Source: Mesonia profundi
Lineage (GTDB): Bacteria > Bacteroidota > Bacteroidia > Flavobacteriales > Flavobacteriaceae
Assembly: GCF_031085155.1 (NCBI RefSeq)
Contig: NZ_JAVHUL010000010.1
Location: 1-64,000, forward strand
Length of the DNA stretch: 64,000 bases
Direction of reading: 5' to 3'
Within the stretch, counting starts at the first letter, position 1. Each line of letters opens with the position of its first letter. Positions 27,707 through 35,343 of the stretch are shown one piece after another. The notes under the pieces were generated by a model. That model was not told where the DNA came from, did not search any database, and worked only from the letters and a program-made list of their open reading frames with translations. The translations under genes and the position numbers were made by a program.

Positions 27707-28243
27707 TTATTGTTTTTGAAAGGTTTTATAATGGTCTTTGGTGGTGAAAATCAATCCGTCGTTACTATAAACGAGCCTGTTGGCATTACGGCCACCACAG
27801 TCGTAATTAATATCGGCTTCATAATATTTTCTCCCTTTTCGATTGGGCAGTCTCCCTTCCCGATTGCCAAAATAATCTCCTCCAATCGCTTTTCCTGGCA
27901 ACACTTCACAGAGGTTTCCTTTATGCGGCTGCCATCCACGTTTTTTTGCTTCGTTCTTAGTGAGGTAATACTTGGGTAAGCGCTCGTATTTTTTGACATA
28001 AGCGATAACCGTATTTGCCTTGGTAAGTTGAACAATAGCAGAAGAATTAGTGTTGCTAGAAGAATCTTTATGATCTTCAAGATTCCCGTTCTGAACCGAT
28101 TCTGCAGGTATTGGTCCTTGTTCGTCCTTATTTTCTTGAAAGTACGATCGAATCCCTGTGATGGCCAGTAGGACAAGAACGACATAAGGCAATATTTTCT
28201 TTAAGCGAGATTTGTTTTTGCCTTTGTAATTTTGTTGTTTCAT
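27707..28243 (-). CDS. Barnase-like ribonuclease, membrane-anchored
   Basis: A 178-residue protein: a basic N-terminus, one transmembrane or signal-anchor helix (~18-30), a hydrophilic linker (~35-72) and a complete barnase (microbial RNase N1/T1 fold) domain (~78-178). All catalytic positions of barnase have counterparts: K96 (LTKNEAKKRGW), R128 (GNREGRLP), E142 (YEADINY), R152 and R156 (GGRNANR) and H171 (DHYKTF). It should cleave single-stranded RNA after release or in the periplasm. It lies 18 bases after a CotH-family lipoprotein gene and 6 before its inhibitor gene, all on the minus strand. Confidence 0.93.
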   Translation of the reverse strand: MKQQNYKGKNKSRLKKILPYVVLVLLAITGIRSYFQENKDEQGPIPAESVQNGNLEDHKDSSSNTNSSAIVQLTKANTVIAYVKKYERLPKYYLTKNEAKKRGWQPHKGNLCEVLPGKAIGGDYFGNREGRLPNRKGRKYYEADINYDCGGRNANRLVYSNDGLIFTTKDHYKTFQKQ

Positions 28244-28261
28244 AATTTATGTAAATGTTTT

Positions 28262-29518
28262 TTATAGTCCAGACACGTAGGTGTCTAAATAATTTGCTCT
28301 AGCATCTAGCCATTGGAGTACTCGTTGCAAATCAGCCTCTGAATTACCAGTAGCATCTCTTAATCCCCATCTTTCATAATCTTTGCTGGCTGCTTGTTCC
28401 ACTATTTTGGCATATTCTTTTATGTGTTTCTTTAGCTCACTGTATTTATGAGCTCTAAACCAATTCCAACGCTCTTTAAACAAAATTTGCATATGAGGAT
28501 CTTCCATAAACTTGCTAAAGAATTTAGTGCCGGCCAAGGCAGAACTGCTGTCTAAAAACAACGGAGTCTGGGTCGTATTTTCTCTAAAGTGTTCTTGATT
28601 TTCGCTATAACCAAAACCCCAATCAAAATCCCATATTATTCCCATGCTATATTTTCCGCCAGCGGTTTTATGAATATAGGTACTTTTTGGATGATTGATT
28701 TCGCGATTAAGAGTCAATTGATAAACAATCATATAATTGACATAAGCCAAATCGTCAAAATAGTCCAGGTAGTTATTATTAGGGAATGAGGAATCATAAA
28801 CAAGAGATTCCAACTGATTAAAATCTGATTGAACCGCTGTCAATAGCGTTTGTGCTTCTGCTTCAGGCATATCTTCTTTCTTTGGAAATTTGATCATTAC
28901 CGGCAAATCATAATGTTCCGATTTAAACTGTAAAGCTTCATCAAAATAAGTATCTAGCTCTAGTAATAACCCATCCTCTCCAACATCAATGCGTTGATAA
29001 CTAACTCCTTTGTGTTCGGTAAATACATAAAAACCTCGGTCTTGACCATTGACAGTCAATTCAATTGGGATCATATGATTGGTAAAAGGCATCTCTAGTA
29101 AATGTGCAGTTTTATAGGGTATGGAATTCATCAATAAGCTTCCGTCAAGGTAATTTGCCAGTAAAATCCATTTTTTATAAGCAGGCAAATCCATTAGGGG
29201 AGAAGCTGAATTCAGCTTTAATTTAAAAGATTTTTTGGGCAGGTTAAACCATGAGAAATTTCCTCTACCTCTAATTTTAGTGCGCCCTTCATAATTTGGA
29301 AATTCATCATTCCCTTCAATAACTAAATCCCCCTCTAGATAATTTTCTTTTGAAGTGATGCTGTCATGATTATCGGTATCAATATAAAAATGCGGGATTC
29401 TGGGGGTGACTTCTTCTTCGTCACTTTCATCATTTGTTGAGACGGGGAGATCTTTTTCACAAGAAATAAATAATCCCGAAAACAGAAAGGCGAAAATAAA
29501 AATGCTTCTTTTAAACAT
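28262..29518 (-). CDS. CotH-family lipoprotein
   Basis: A 418-residue predicted lipoprotein (signal and lipobox FLFSGLFISC, C20) followed by an acidic DESDEEE linker and a CotH kinase-like domain. Recognised blocks include KIRGRGNFSWFNLPKKSFKL (start of the CotH domain), NGQDRGFYVFTEH, KSTYIHKTAGGKYSMGIIWDFDWGFGYS and the C-terminal helical part. CotH proteins are atypical protein kinases related to the spore coat kinase; in Bacteroidota they are mostly surface or periplasmic lipoproteins of unknown target. It heads a probable three-gene unit with the RNase and its inhibitor. A 12-bp palindrome lies 31 bases upstream. Confidence 0.85.
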   Translation of the reverse strand: MFKRSIFIFAFLFSGLFISCEKDLPVSTNDESDEEEVTPRIPHFYIDTDNHDSITSKENYLEGDLVIEGNDEFPNYEGRTKIRGRGNFSWFNLPKKSFKLKLNSASPLMDLPAYKKWILLANYLDGSLLMNSIPYKTAHLLEMPFTNHMIPIELTVNGQDRGFYVFTEHKGVSYQRIDVGEDGLLLELDTYFDEALQFKSEHYDLPVMIKFPKKEDMPEAEAQTLLTAVQSDFNQLESLVYDSSFPNNNYLDYFDDLAYVNYMIVYQLTLNREINHPKSTYIHKTAGGKYSMGIIWDFDWGFGYSENQEHFRENTTQTPLFLDSSSALAGTKFFSKFMEDPHMQILFKERWNWFRAHKYSELKKHIKEYAKIVEQAASKDYERWGLRDATGNSEADLQRVLQWLDARANYLDTYVSGL

Positions 29519-29548
29519 AATTTAAAATGATATGAAAAAAATAGTACG

Positions 29549-29560
29549 ACCTAATTAGGT
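29549..29560. promoter_or_regulatory. 12-bp perfect palindrome upstream of the CotH gene
   Basis: ACCTAATTAGGT is its own reverse complement and sits 31-42 bases upstream of the CotH start on the minus strand. It could be an operator for a dimeric regulator. Short AT-rich palindromes also arise by chance, so support is weak. Confidence 0.3.
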
Positions 29561-29767
29561 AAATGTAATTTAAAATATTAAAAAATTTGTTCTTTAATGC
29601 CACGTAACTCATTTCAAACTAAGACAATTCCAAGATATAGGCATTGATTTAACTTTAGAATAAAAAATAAAATGCTACTGAAATAGTTCTACTCCAATTC
29701 AGATCGAATTGATCGAAATTTGGTTCAGGGAGATGGCTTGTAAATTCAAATTCCAAAAATTTGTCCG

Positions 29768-29775
29768 TACTTTTG
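29768..29775 (+). promoter_or_regulatory. -7 promoter element for queG (TACTTTTG)
   Basis: An exact TAnnTTTG match 28 bases before the TTG start of queG. No -33 element at proper spacing. The rest of 29519-29803 shows no gene. Confidence 0.45.
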
Positions 29776-29803
29776 TCAGCTTAGCACCCAAAACTCCAAA
29801 CCC

Positions 29804-30733
29804 TTGTCTAACGCCGAAAAATATTCTAAACTTATTAAAGCCGAAGCAAAACGCTTAGGGTTTATGTCTTGCGGCATCAGTAAAGCAGGGTTTTTAGAAG
29901 AAGAAGCGCCGCGTTTAGAAGATTACTTGAACAATAATAGACACGGAGAGATGAAATGGCTGGAGAATCATTTTGACAAACGGCTCGATCCTACAGTACT
30001 CGTACCCGGAGCCAAAAGTGTGGTGTCATTGTTGCTGAATTATTATCCAGAAGAGCAACAAGGTGGCGATACGTATAAAATTAGTAAATACGCCTACGGA
30101 AGAGATTATCATTTTGTAATAAAGGACAAACTTAAAGCTTTGCTTTCCCACATCCGCGAAGAAATTGGAGAGGTGGGAGGACGTGCCTTTGTAGATTCTG
30201 CTCCGGTGATGGATAAAGCTTGGGCCGCAAAAAGTGGTTTAGGTTGGGTTGGTAAACACACGCTGTTGTTGTCTAAAAAAACCGGTTCGTTTTATTGCGT
30301 AGCCGAATTGATTATCGATTTGGATTTAGAATATGACACTCCAGTAACCGACCACTGCGGAACCTGCACTGCCTGCATCGATGCCTGTCCTACCGATGCC
30401 ATTTATGAGCCTTATAAAGTAGATGGGAGTAAATGTATTTCGTATTATACCATCGAATTAAAAAATGAAATTCCCATTTCGGAACGAGGAAAGTTTGACG
30501 ATTGGATGTTTGGTTGTGATATCTGCCAGGATGTTTGTCCGTGGAATCGCTTCTCCCAATCCCACAAGGAACCGCTTTTTGATCCGCATCCAGATCTGCT
30601 TCAGATGGATAAAAAAGATTGGGAAGAACTCACGCAAGAAACTTTTGGAAAGATTTTTCAAAAATCTGCCGTCAAGCGGACAAAATTTGCGGGTTTAAAA
30701 AGAAATATCGACTTCTTGAAAGAGGGAAATTAG
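29804..30733 (+). CDS. queG: Epoxyqueuosine reductase QueG
   Basis: A 309-residue cytosolic cobalamin-dependent iron-sulfur enzyme that reduces epoxyqueuosine to queuosine in tRNA. The C-terminal ferredoxin part has two [4Fe-4S] motifs: [12 protein letters not shown] (~186-197) and [10 protein letters not shown] (~237-246), with a lone Cys in SKCISY. The N-terminal half holds the cobalamin-binding region with [13 protein letters not shown]. Start is TTG 29804, placed properly behind the promoter. Length is close to bacterial QueG, though some have extra C-terminal HEAT repeats. The reading frame continues open past its TAG through a nine-unit repeat array to a TAA at 30878. Confidence 0.93.
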   Translation: MSNAEKYSKLIKAEAKRLGFMSCGISKAGFLEEEAPRLEDYLNNNRHGEMKWLENHFDKRLDPTVLVPGAKSVVSLLLNYYPEEQQGGDTYKISKYAYGRDYHFVIKDKLKALLSHIREEIGEVGGRAFVDSAPVMDKAWAAKSGLGWVGKHTLLLSKKTGSFYCVAELIIDLDLEYDTPVTDHCGTCTACIDACPTDAIYEPYKVDGSKCISYYTIELKNEIPISERGKFDDWMFGCDICQDVCPWNRFSQSHKEPLFDPHPDLLQMDKKDWEELTQETFGKIFQKSAVKRTKFAGLKRNIDFLKEGN

Positions 30734-30742
30734 GAGATAGAC

Positions 30743-30877
30743 GGTTTTGTGCAAGACTTTTGGAAACACGACGGTTGGAAACATGACTTATGGAAACACG
30801 ACGCTTGGAAACACGACTTTTGGAAACACGAAGGTTCGAGACACGACTTTTTGATGCACGACGGTTTGATGCAAGAC
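30743..30877 (+). repeat. Nine-copy 15-bp tandem repeat, in frame with queG
   Basis: Nine consecutive 15-base units, consensus TTTTGGAAACACGAC, with no indels. Units alternate between GGT-type and TTT-type first codons, giving a 30-bp higher-order period. Read in the queG frame after its stop they encode pentapeptides such as FWKHD, GWKHD, LWKHD, AWKHD. Later units drift (GSRHD, FLMHD, GLMQD). A TAA follows the last unit directly. It may be a non-coding minisatellite or a relic/readthrough extension of queG. Confidence 0.9.
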
Positions 30878-30920
30878 TAAAAAAAACGCTCTTCCAAAAC
30901 GCAACATCCAGAGAACTGTC

Positions 30921-30964
30921 ATCCTGAACCTGTCCGTACTATTCAGGCGGGTTTAGTTCAGGAT
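30921..30964. repeat. Extragenic inverted repeat (ATCCTGAAC/GTTCAGGAT)
   Basis: Perfect 9-bp arms at 30921-30929 and 30956-30964 enclose CTGTCCGTACTATTCAGGCGGG, a GC-rich core. The whole (with flanks GTC and CTCATGAAG) has the look of a widespread dispersed repeat in intergenic DNA. The core resembles the reverse complement of the region at 23293-23325. Confidence 0.65.
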
Positions 30965-31073
30965 CTCATGAAGATGTACTTAAATCATACAATAGTATTT
31001 CGTTCCAATTAAAAATATTTTCAAAAAGTTGTAATAAATTCATCTTTCCATCACTAACTAAGAAAAGGAAGCT

Positions 31074-31568
31074 TTGAGTAAAGATTTTTATACACAGTTC
31101 ATTTTACCCTACGCTGGGATTATTATTAAGATTTGTCGGGCTTATACCGATAATGAAGAAGACTTTCAGGATTACTACCAAGAGGTATGTCTGCAGTTAT
31201 GGAAAAGTCGAGATAATTTTAAGGGAGAATCCAAATGGTCTACTTGGGTGTACCGCATTTCGCTTAATGTTTCACTTTCCTTGCTTAGAAAAGATAAAAA
31301 AATCAGTAAGAAGAGTGTCGCCTTACTAGCGATAGAAGAGGAGCAAAAGCCTGCATCAAATCCATTTCAGGAAGAATCTTTAAAACTGCTTTATCAAGCC
31401 ATCAAAAAACTTTCAGAAGTAGATCGTGCGATTATATTGCTTTACCTAGAAGAAAAATCCTATCAAGAAATAGCCGAAATCATGGGCTTGTCCCCAACCA
31501 ACATCGGCGTTAAAATTAACCGAATCAAGAAAAAATTAAAAACCTTACTTTATGGAAAAGTCTATTGA
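31074..31568 (+). CDS. ECF-type RNA polymerase sigma factor
   Basis: A 164-residue sigma-70 family factor with only regions 2 and 4. Region 2 holds DYYQEVCLQLWKSRDNFKGESKWSTWVYRISLN (quoted in parts: QEVCLQLWKS, STWVYRIS) and region 4 holds EKSYQEIAEIMGLSPTN and VKINRIKKKLK, the helix-turn-helix. Start TTG 31074. It overlaps the next gene by 17 bases, which suggests translational coupling. The partner is a membrane protein, as for anti-sigma factors, but it does not look like a standard FecR or zinc-finger anti-sigma. No target promoter can be read. Confidence 0.9.
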   Translation: MSKDFYTQFILPYAGIIIKICRAYTDNEEDFQDYYQEVCLQLWKSRDNFKGESKWSTWVYRISLNVSLSLLRKDKKISKKSVALLAIEEEQKPASNPFQEESLKLLYQAIKKLSEVDRAIILLYLEEKSYQEIAEIMGLSPTNIGVKINRIKKKLKTLLYGKVY

Positions 31569-32160
31569 AAACATTTGGAAAGAAGGCTTTGAATCTGAAG
31601 CAAAACTCTCGTCTCCCGTTATTTCCAATTTGTACAAGAAAAAATCGAAGCTGGTGATTCAGCAGATTAATAGCAAATCAAAAAAAGATAACCTAAGTCT
31701 TATTCCTGTAGCGCTTATTATTTTTGGAATTCTTGCTTTTATGGGCGAAATGATTATAGGCATATATGTTGTGATCCTAATTACTACACTGTTTTTTGTG
31801 AATAAAGAAATGCTGAAAGATCTTGAAACTGTAGACACAAAAGATAATACCTATTCCTATCTTTTAAATTACAAGAATCAGGTAAAAAAAATCATGAAAT
31901 ATTCTACCTGGATTGCGGGATTTGGACTCCCACTAGCGATTCTTCCCGCTTACTGGATGTTTTTTGAAGACAGCAAAATCATGGCTAAATTTAATACACT
32001 CCATTTAGGAATGGAAATTTTGATTGTTATGGGCTTGGCATTACTTCTTTCCGCAATCGCGATTTTGGGTTATCGCTTGAGTACACAAGTGGTGTATGGC
32101 AGTTTATTAGAAAAGTTAGAGAATACTATTGAAGATATGGAGGAGTTGATGGAGACTTAA
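31552..32160 (+). CDS. Four-helix membrane protein, possible anti-sigma factor
   Basis: A 202-residue protein: a charged N-terminal cytosolic part (~1-48) and hydrophobic segments at about 50-65, 66-84, 118-137 and 152-174, then a short acidic tail. I do not recognise a family. It overlaps the sigma gene by 17 bases. In many Bacteroidota the gene after such a sigma factor encodes a membrane protein acting on it, so an anti-sigma or sensor role is a reasonable guess, based only on context. A short inverted repeat (32187-32202) follows it, without a T-run. Confidence 0.6.
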   Translation: MEKSIENIWKEGFESEAKLSSPVISNLYKKKSKLVIQQINSKSKKDNLSLIPVALIIFGILAFMGEMIIGIYVVILITTLFFVNKEMLKDLETVDTKDNTYSYLLNYKNQVKKIMKYSTWIAGFGLPLAILPAYWMFFEDSKIMAKFNTLHLGMEILIVMGLALLLSAIAILGYRLSTQVVYGSLLEKLENTIEDMEELMET

Positions 32161-32310
32161 AAAGTAGGACTTGCTTTCTTTAGGAAACGGAAATACTTCC
32201 GTAAAGAATTATAATTTGTAGGAAGGATGACTTCTTAAATGTTGTTAGAAGGTGTGATATAAAGTCTAAATCCGACTTTCTCTTCATTTCGTAAAAAGTA
32301 TTTTGTTTTT

Positions 32311-32343
32311 ATAGACCTCAAAAAACAAAGCTTGTTATATTTG
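32311..32343 (+). promoter_or_regulatory. Complete -33/-7 promoter for maeB
   Basis: TTTTG (32311-32315), 20-base spacer, TATATTTG (32336-32343), 24 bases before the ATG. Both elements and spacing fit the Bacteroidota housekeeping promoter, making this the best promoter in the window. Confidence 0.75.
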
Positions 32344-32367
32344 TAGGAAAGCAAAAAAAATAACAAG

Positions 32368-34671
32368 ATGACCAGTAACGAAAGAAAAAGAAGAGAAGCT
32401 TTAGTGTACCACGCCAAGCCGAAGCCTGGTAAAATAGAAGTAGTGCCTACCAAAAAATATGCAACTCAAAGAGATTTAGCATTAGCTTACTCTCCTGGTG
32501 TGGCCGCCCCTTGTTTAGAGATTGAAAAAGATAAAAATAACAGTTATAAATATACTGCTAAAGGAAATTTAGTCGCAGTAATTTCTAATGGTACTGCTGT
32601 GTTGGGTTTAGGCGACATAGGAGCAGAAGCCTCTAAGCCCGTGATGGAAGGGAAGGGACTTTTGTTTAAAATTTTTGCCGATATCGATGTGTTTGATATT
32701 GAGGTAGATACAAAAAATGTGGAAGAGTTTATTGCTACAGTAAAAAATATAGCTCCTACCTTTGGCGGAATTAATTTAGAAGACATTAAAGCTCCCGAAG
32801 CTTTTGAAATAGAAAGAAGACTTAAAGAAGAGTTAGATATCCCCGTGATGCACGATGATCAACACGGGACCGCAATTATTTCCGCTGCAGCGCTATTAAA
32901 CGCTGTAGAATTAGCAGGTAAAAAAATGGAGGAGGTAAGAATCGTCGTAAGTGGCGCCGGTGCTGCCGCAGTTTCTTGTACCAGATTATACAAATCTTTT
33001 GGAGCTAAAGCAGAAAATATTGTGATGCTCGATAGTAAGGGAGTAATTAGAGAGGATAGAGAAAACTTAACCGACGAAAAGCGAGAATTTGCATCTCATA
33101 GAAAAATAGATATTTTAGACGATGCTATGAAAGACGCCGATGTGTTTGTAGGGCTTTCGGTTGCAGATATTGTTACACCAGCGATGTTGCTGACTATGGC
33201 AGATAATCCTATCGTTTTCGCTATGGCCAATCCAGATCCAGAAATCGATTATAATTTGGCTGTGAAAACAAGGAAAGACCTTATTATGGCGACGGGAAGA
33301 AGTGATCATCCTAACCAAGTAAATAATGTACTTGGGTTTCCGTTTATTTTTAGAGGAGCTCTAGATGTTAGAGCGACGAAGATCAACGAAGAAATGAAAA
33401 AAGCAGCGGTACGAGCCTTGGCAAATTTAGCCAAAGAAGCAGTGCCAGAGCAGGTGAATATCGCCTACGGAGAGACTAAACTTAATTTTGGTAGGGATTA
33501 TATTATCCCCAAACCTTTTGATGCTAGATTGCTTACAGAGATTCCTCCTGCTGTAGCCAAAGCTGCTATGGAAAGCGGTGTAGCCAAAGAACCTATTGAA
33601 GATTGGCAGCGTTATGAAGATGAATTGTATGAACGCTTAGGCGGAGATAATAAAATCACCCGATTGATGCTTAATAGAGCTAAAATGAATCCCAAACGTG
33701 TGGTATATGCAGAAGCAGATCATTTAGACGTACTTAAAGCTGCACAAATAAGTAGAGATGAAGGCGTTTGTAAACCTATTTTGCTGGGAAGAAGAGAAGT
33801 GATTTTAGAATTGATGGAAGAGATTGATTTTGAAAATGGAGATGATATTGTAATTATCGATCCAAAATCTGATGAGCAAAAAGAACAAGTGAACGCTTAC
33901 GCGGAAAAATATTGGGAAACGAGTCAGCGTAAAGGAGTTACTTTATACGAAGCTCAAAAGTTATTAAGAGAGCGCAATTATTTTGCTGCGATGATGGTGA
34001 ATGCAGGCGATGCAGATGCGCTTTTATCGGGATATTCTAGAGCTTACCCTACCGTAGTTAAACCAATTTTAGATTTAATTGGAATGGCAAAAGGCGTTTC
34101 TAGAATTGCCGCTACCAATCTGATGAATACTTCTAGAGGACCAATATTTATTAGTGATACCTCCATTAACATCAATCCTTCTGCAGGGGATTTAGCTAGA
34201 ATCGCAAAAATGACGAGCTACATTATAAAAATGTTTGGAATGGAGCCGGTTATGGCTATGATTTCTTATGCCAATTACGGTTCATCAAATCATCCTGAAG
34301 CTAGAAAAGTAAAAGACGCTGTAGAAATTCTCCACCAGCGAACCCCAGAGTTATTGGTAGATGGGGAATTGCAAGTAGATTTTGCTTTAAATAAAGAAAT
34401 GCTACAAAGCAAGTTTCCGTTTTCAAAATTGGCAGGAAGAAAAGTAAATGCTTTAATTTTTCCTAATTTAGATTCGGCTAACTCTACTTATAAGCTCATC
34501 AAAGAGCTTAATAAATCTGATTCTATTGGTCCTATTATGATGGGATTAAAGAAGCCTGCACATATTTTACAATTAGGAGCAAGTGTAGAAGAGATGGTGA
34601 ATATGACAGCTGTTGCGGTTATCGATGCTCAAGAAAAAGATAAAAAAAGACAAGCGGCATTAAGTATATAG
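32368..34671 (+). CDS. maeB: NADP-dependent malic enzyme (malic enzyme-phosphotransacetylase fusion)
   Basis: A 767-residue cytosolic enzyme that decarboxylates malate to pyruvate and reduces NADP+. The malic enzyme part is ~1-430, with SPGVAAPCLEI, DIGAEASKPVMEGK, MHDDQHGTAI and the nucleotide-binding VVSGAGAAAVS. Residues ~430-760 are a phosphotransacetylase-like domain (regulatory in MaeB proteins). This is the usual long MaeB architecture. It stands between its own promoter and ruvA's. Confidence 0.94.
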   Translation: MTSNERKRREALVYHAKPKPGKIEVVPTKKYATQRDLALAYSPGVAAPCLEIEKDKNNSYKYTAKGNLVAVISNGTAVLGLGDIGAEASKPVMEGKGLLFKIFADIDVFDIEVDTKNVEEFIATVKNIAPTFGGINLEDIKAPEAFEIERRLKEELDIPVMHDDQHGTAIISAAALLNAVELAGKKMEEVRIVVSGAGAAAVSCTRLYKSFGAKAENIVMLDSKGVIREDRENLTDEKREFASHRKIDILDDAMKDADVFVGLSVADIVTPAMLLTMADNPIVFAMANPDPEIDYNLAVKTRKDLIMATGRSDHPNQVNNVLGFPFIFRGALDVRATKINEEMKKAAVRALANLAKEAVPEQVNIAYGETKLNFGRDYIIPKPFDARLLTEIPPAVAKAAMESGVAKEPIEDWQRYEDELYERLGGDNKITRLMLNRAKMNPKRVVYAEADHLDVLKAAQISRDEGVCKPILLGRREVILELMEEIDFENGDDIVIIDPKSDEQKEQVNAYAEKYWETSQRKGVTLYEAQKLLRERNYFAAMMVNAGDADALLSGYSRAYPTVVKPILDLIGMAKGVSRIAATNLMNTSRGPIFISDTSININPSAGDLARIAKMTSYIIKMFGMEPVMAMISYANYGSSNHPEARKVKDAVEILHQRTPELLVDGELQVDFALNKEMLQSKFPFSKLAGRKVNALIFPNLDSANSTYKLIKELNKSDSIGPIMMGLKKPAHILQLGASVEEMVNMTAVAVIDAQEKDKKRQAALSI

Positions 34672-34724
34672 CAATTTGATTGTTAAACTAAGAGATTAAG
34701 GTTTCGCTATCTTAATAAATTTCC

Positions 34725-34732
34725 TACATTTG
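34725..34732 (+). promoter_or_regulatory. -7 promoter element for ruvA-sprA (TACATTTG)
   Basis: An exact TAnnTTTG match 23 bases before the ruvA ATG. TTTCG near 34702 lies about 20 bases upstream and may be a weak -33. Confidence 0.5.
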
Positions 34733-34755
34733 AAGTTTTAACGTTTGCTTAACTT

Positions 34756-35337
34756 ATGATAGAATACCTGAAAGGAAAAATGACCCAGAAGAACCCTACA
34801 GATGTGACTGTAGAGTGCGGAGGAGTTGGGTATTTCTTAAATATATCTTTGCATACTTTTTCTCTCTTGCCAGAAAATGAGAATATTCTTATCTATACGT
34901 ATTTACAAGTAAGAGAAGATTCGCATACGCTTTTTGGATTTATGGAAAAGTCTGAGCGGGAGATGTTCAAAAAGCTTATTTCTGTATCGGGAATTGGAGC
35001 AAGTACGGCGAGAACCATGCTTTCTTCTTTGAGTCCGGCGCAAATTGTGGAAGCCATTACGACAGAGAATGTACCAGAGATACAGAGCGTTAAAGGAATT
35101 GGAGCCAAGACCGCTCAAAGAGTTATTATAGATTTAAAAGATAAATTGGGAGAAATTGATGCTTCGGGGCAAATTTCTACAGTCCAACGCAATAGCCATA
35201 AAGATGAAGCGTTATCAGCATTAGAAACACTTGGGTATACCAGAAAACAATCTGAGAAACTAGTTTCGAAAATCATCAAAAATGATGAGAGTGCTTCAGT
35301 GGAAACGATAATTAAGCTTGCTTTAAAAAACCTTTAA
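34756..35337 (+). CDS. ruvA: Holliday junction-binding protein RuvA
   Basis: A 193-residue tetrameric protein that binds four-way junctions and recruits RuvB. N-terminal OB fold (MIEYLKGKMTQKNPTDVTVE, GVGYFLNIS), central helix-hairpin-helix pair (VSGIGASTARTMLSSL and VKGIGAKTAQRVIIDLKDKL), and a C-terminal RuvB-binding helical domain (ALSALETLGYTRKQSEK). Full length. sprA starts 6 bases after its stop; ruvA-sprA linkage is common in flavobacteria. Confidence 0.96.
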   Translation: MIEYLKGKMTQKNPTDVTVECGGVGYFLNISLHTFSLLPENENILIYTYLQVREDSHTLFGFMEKSEREMFKKLISVSGIGASTARTMLSSLSPAQIVEAITTENVPEIQSVKGIGAKTAQRVIIDLKDKLGEIDASGQISTVQRNSHKDEALSALETLGYTRKQSEKLVSKIIKNDESASVETIIKLALKNL

Positions 35338-35343
35338 TATAAA

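Noticed and set aside
27751-28185. 144-residue open frame on the minus strand overlapping the barnase gene
   Set aside because: It is a shifted-frame shadow; the overlapping frame has all barnase catalytic residues.
30743-30877. Tandem array as a CRISPR
   Set aside because: Units are contiguous with no spacers and no cas genes are near.
32187-32202. ACGGAA/TTCCGT hairpin as terminator after the sigma/membrane-protein genes
   Set aside because: The stem is only 6 bp and no T-run follows.
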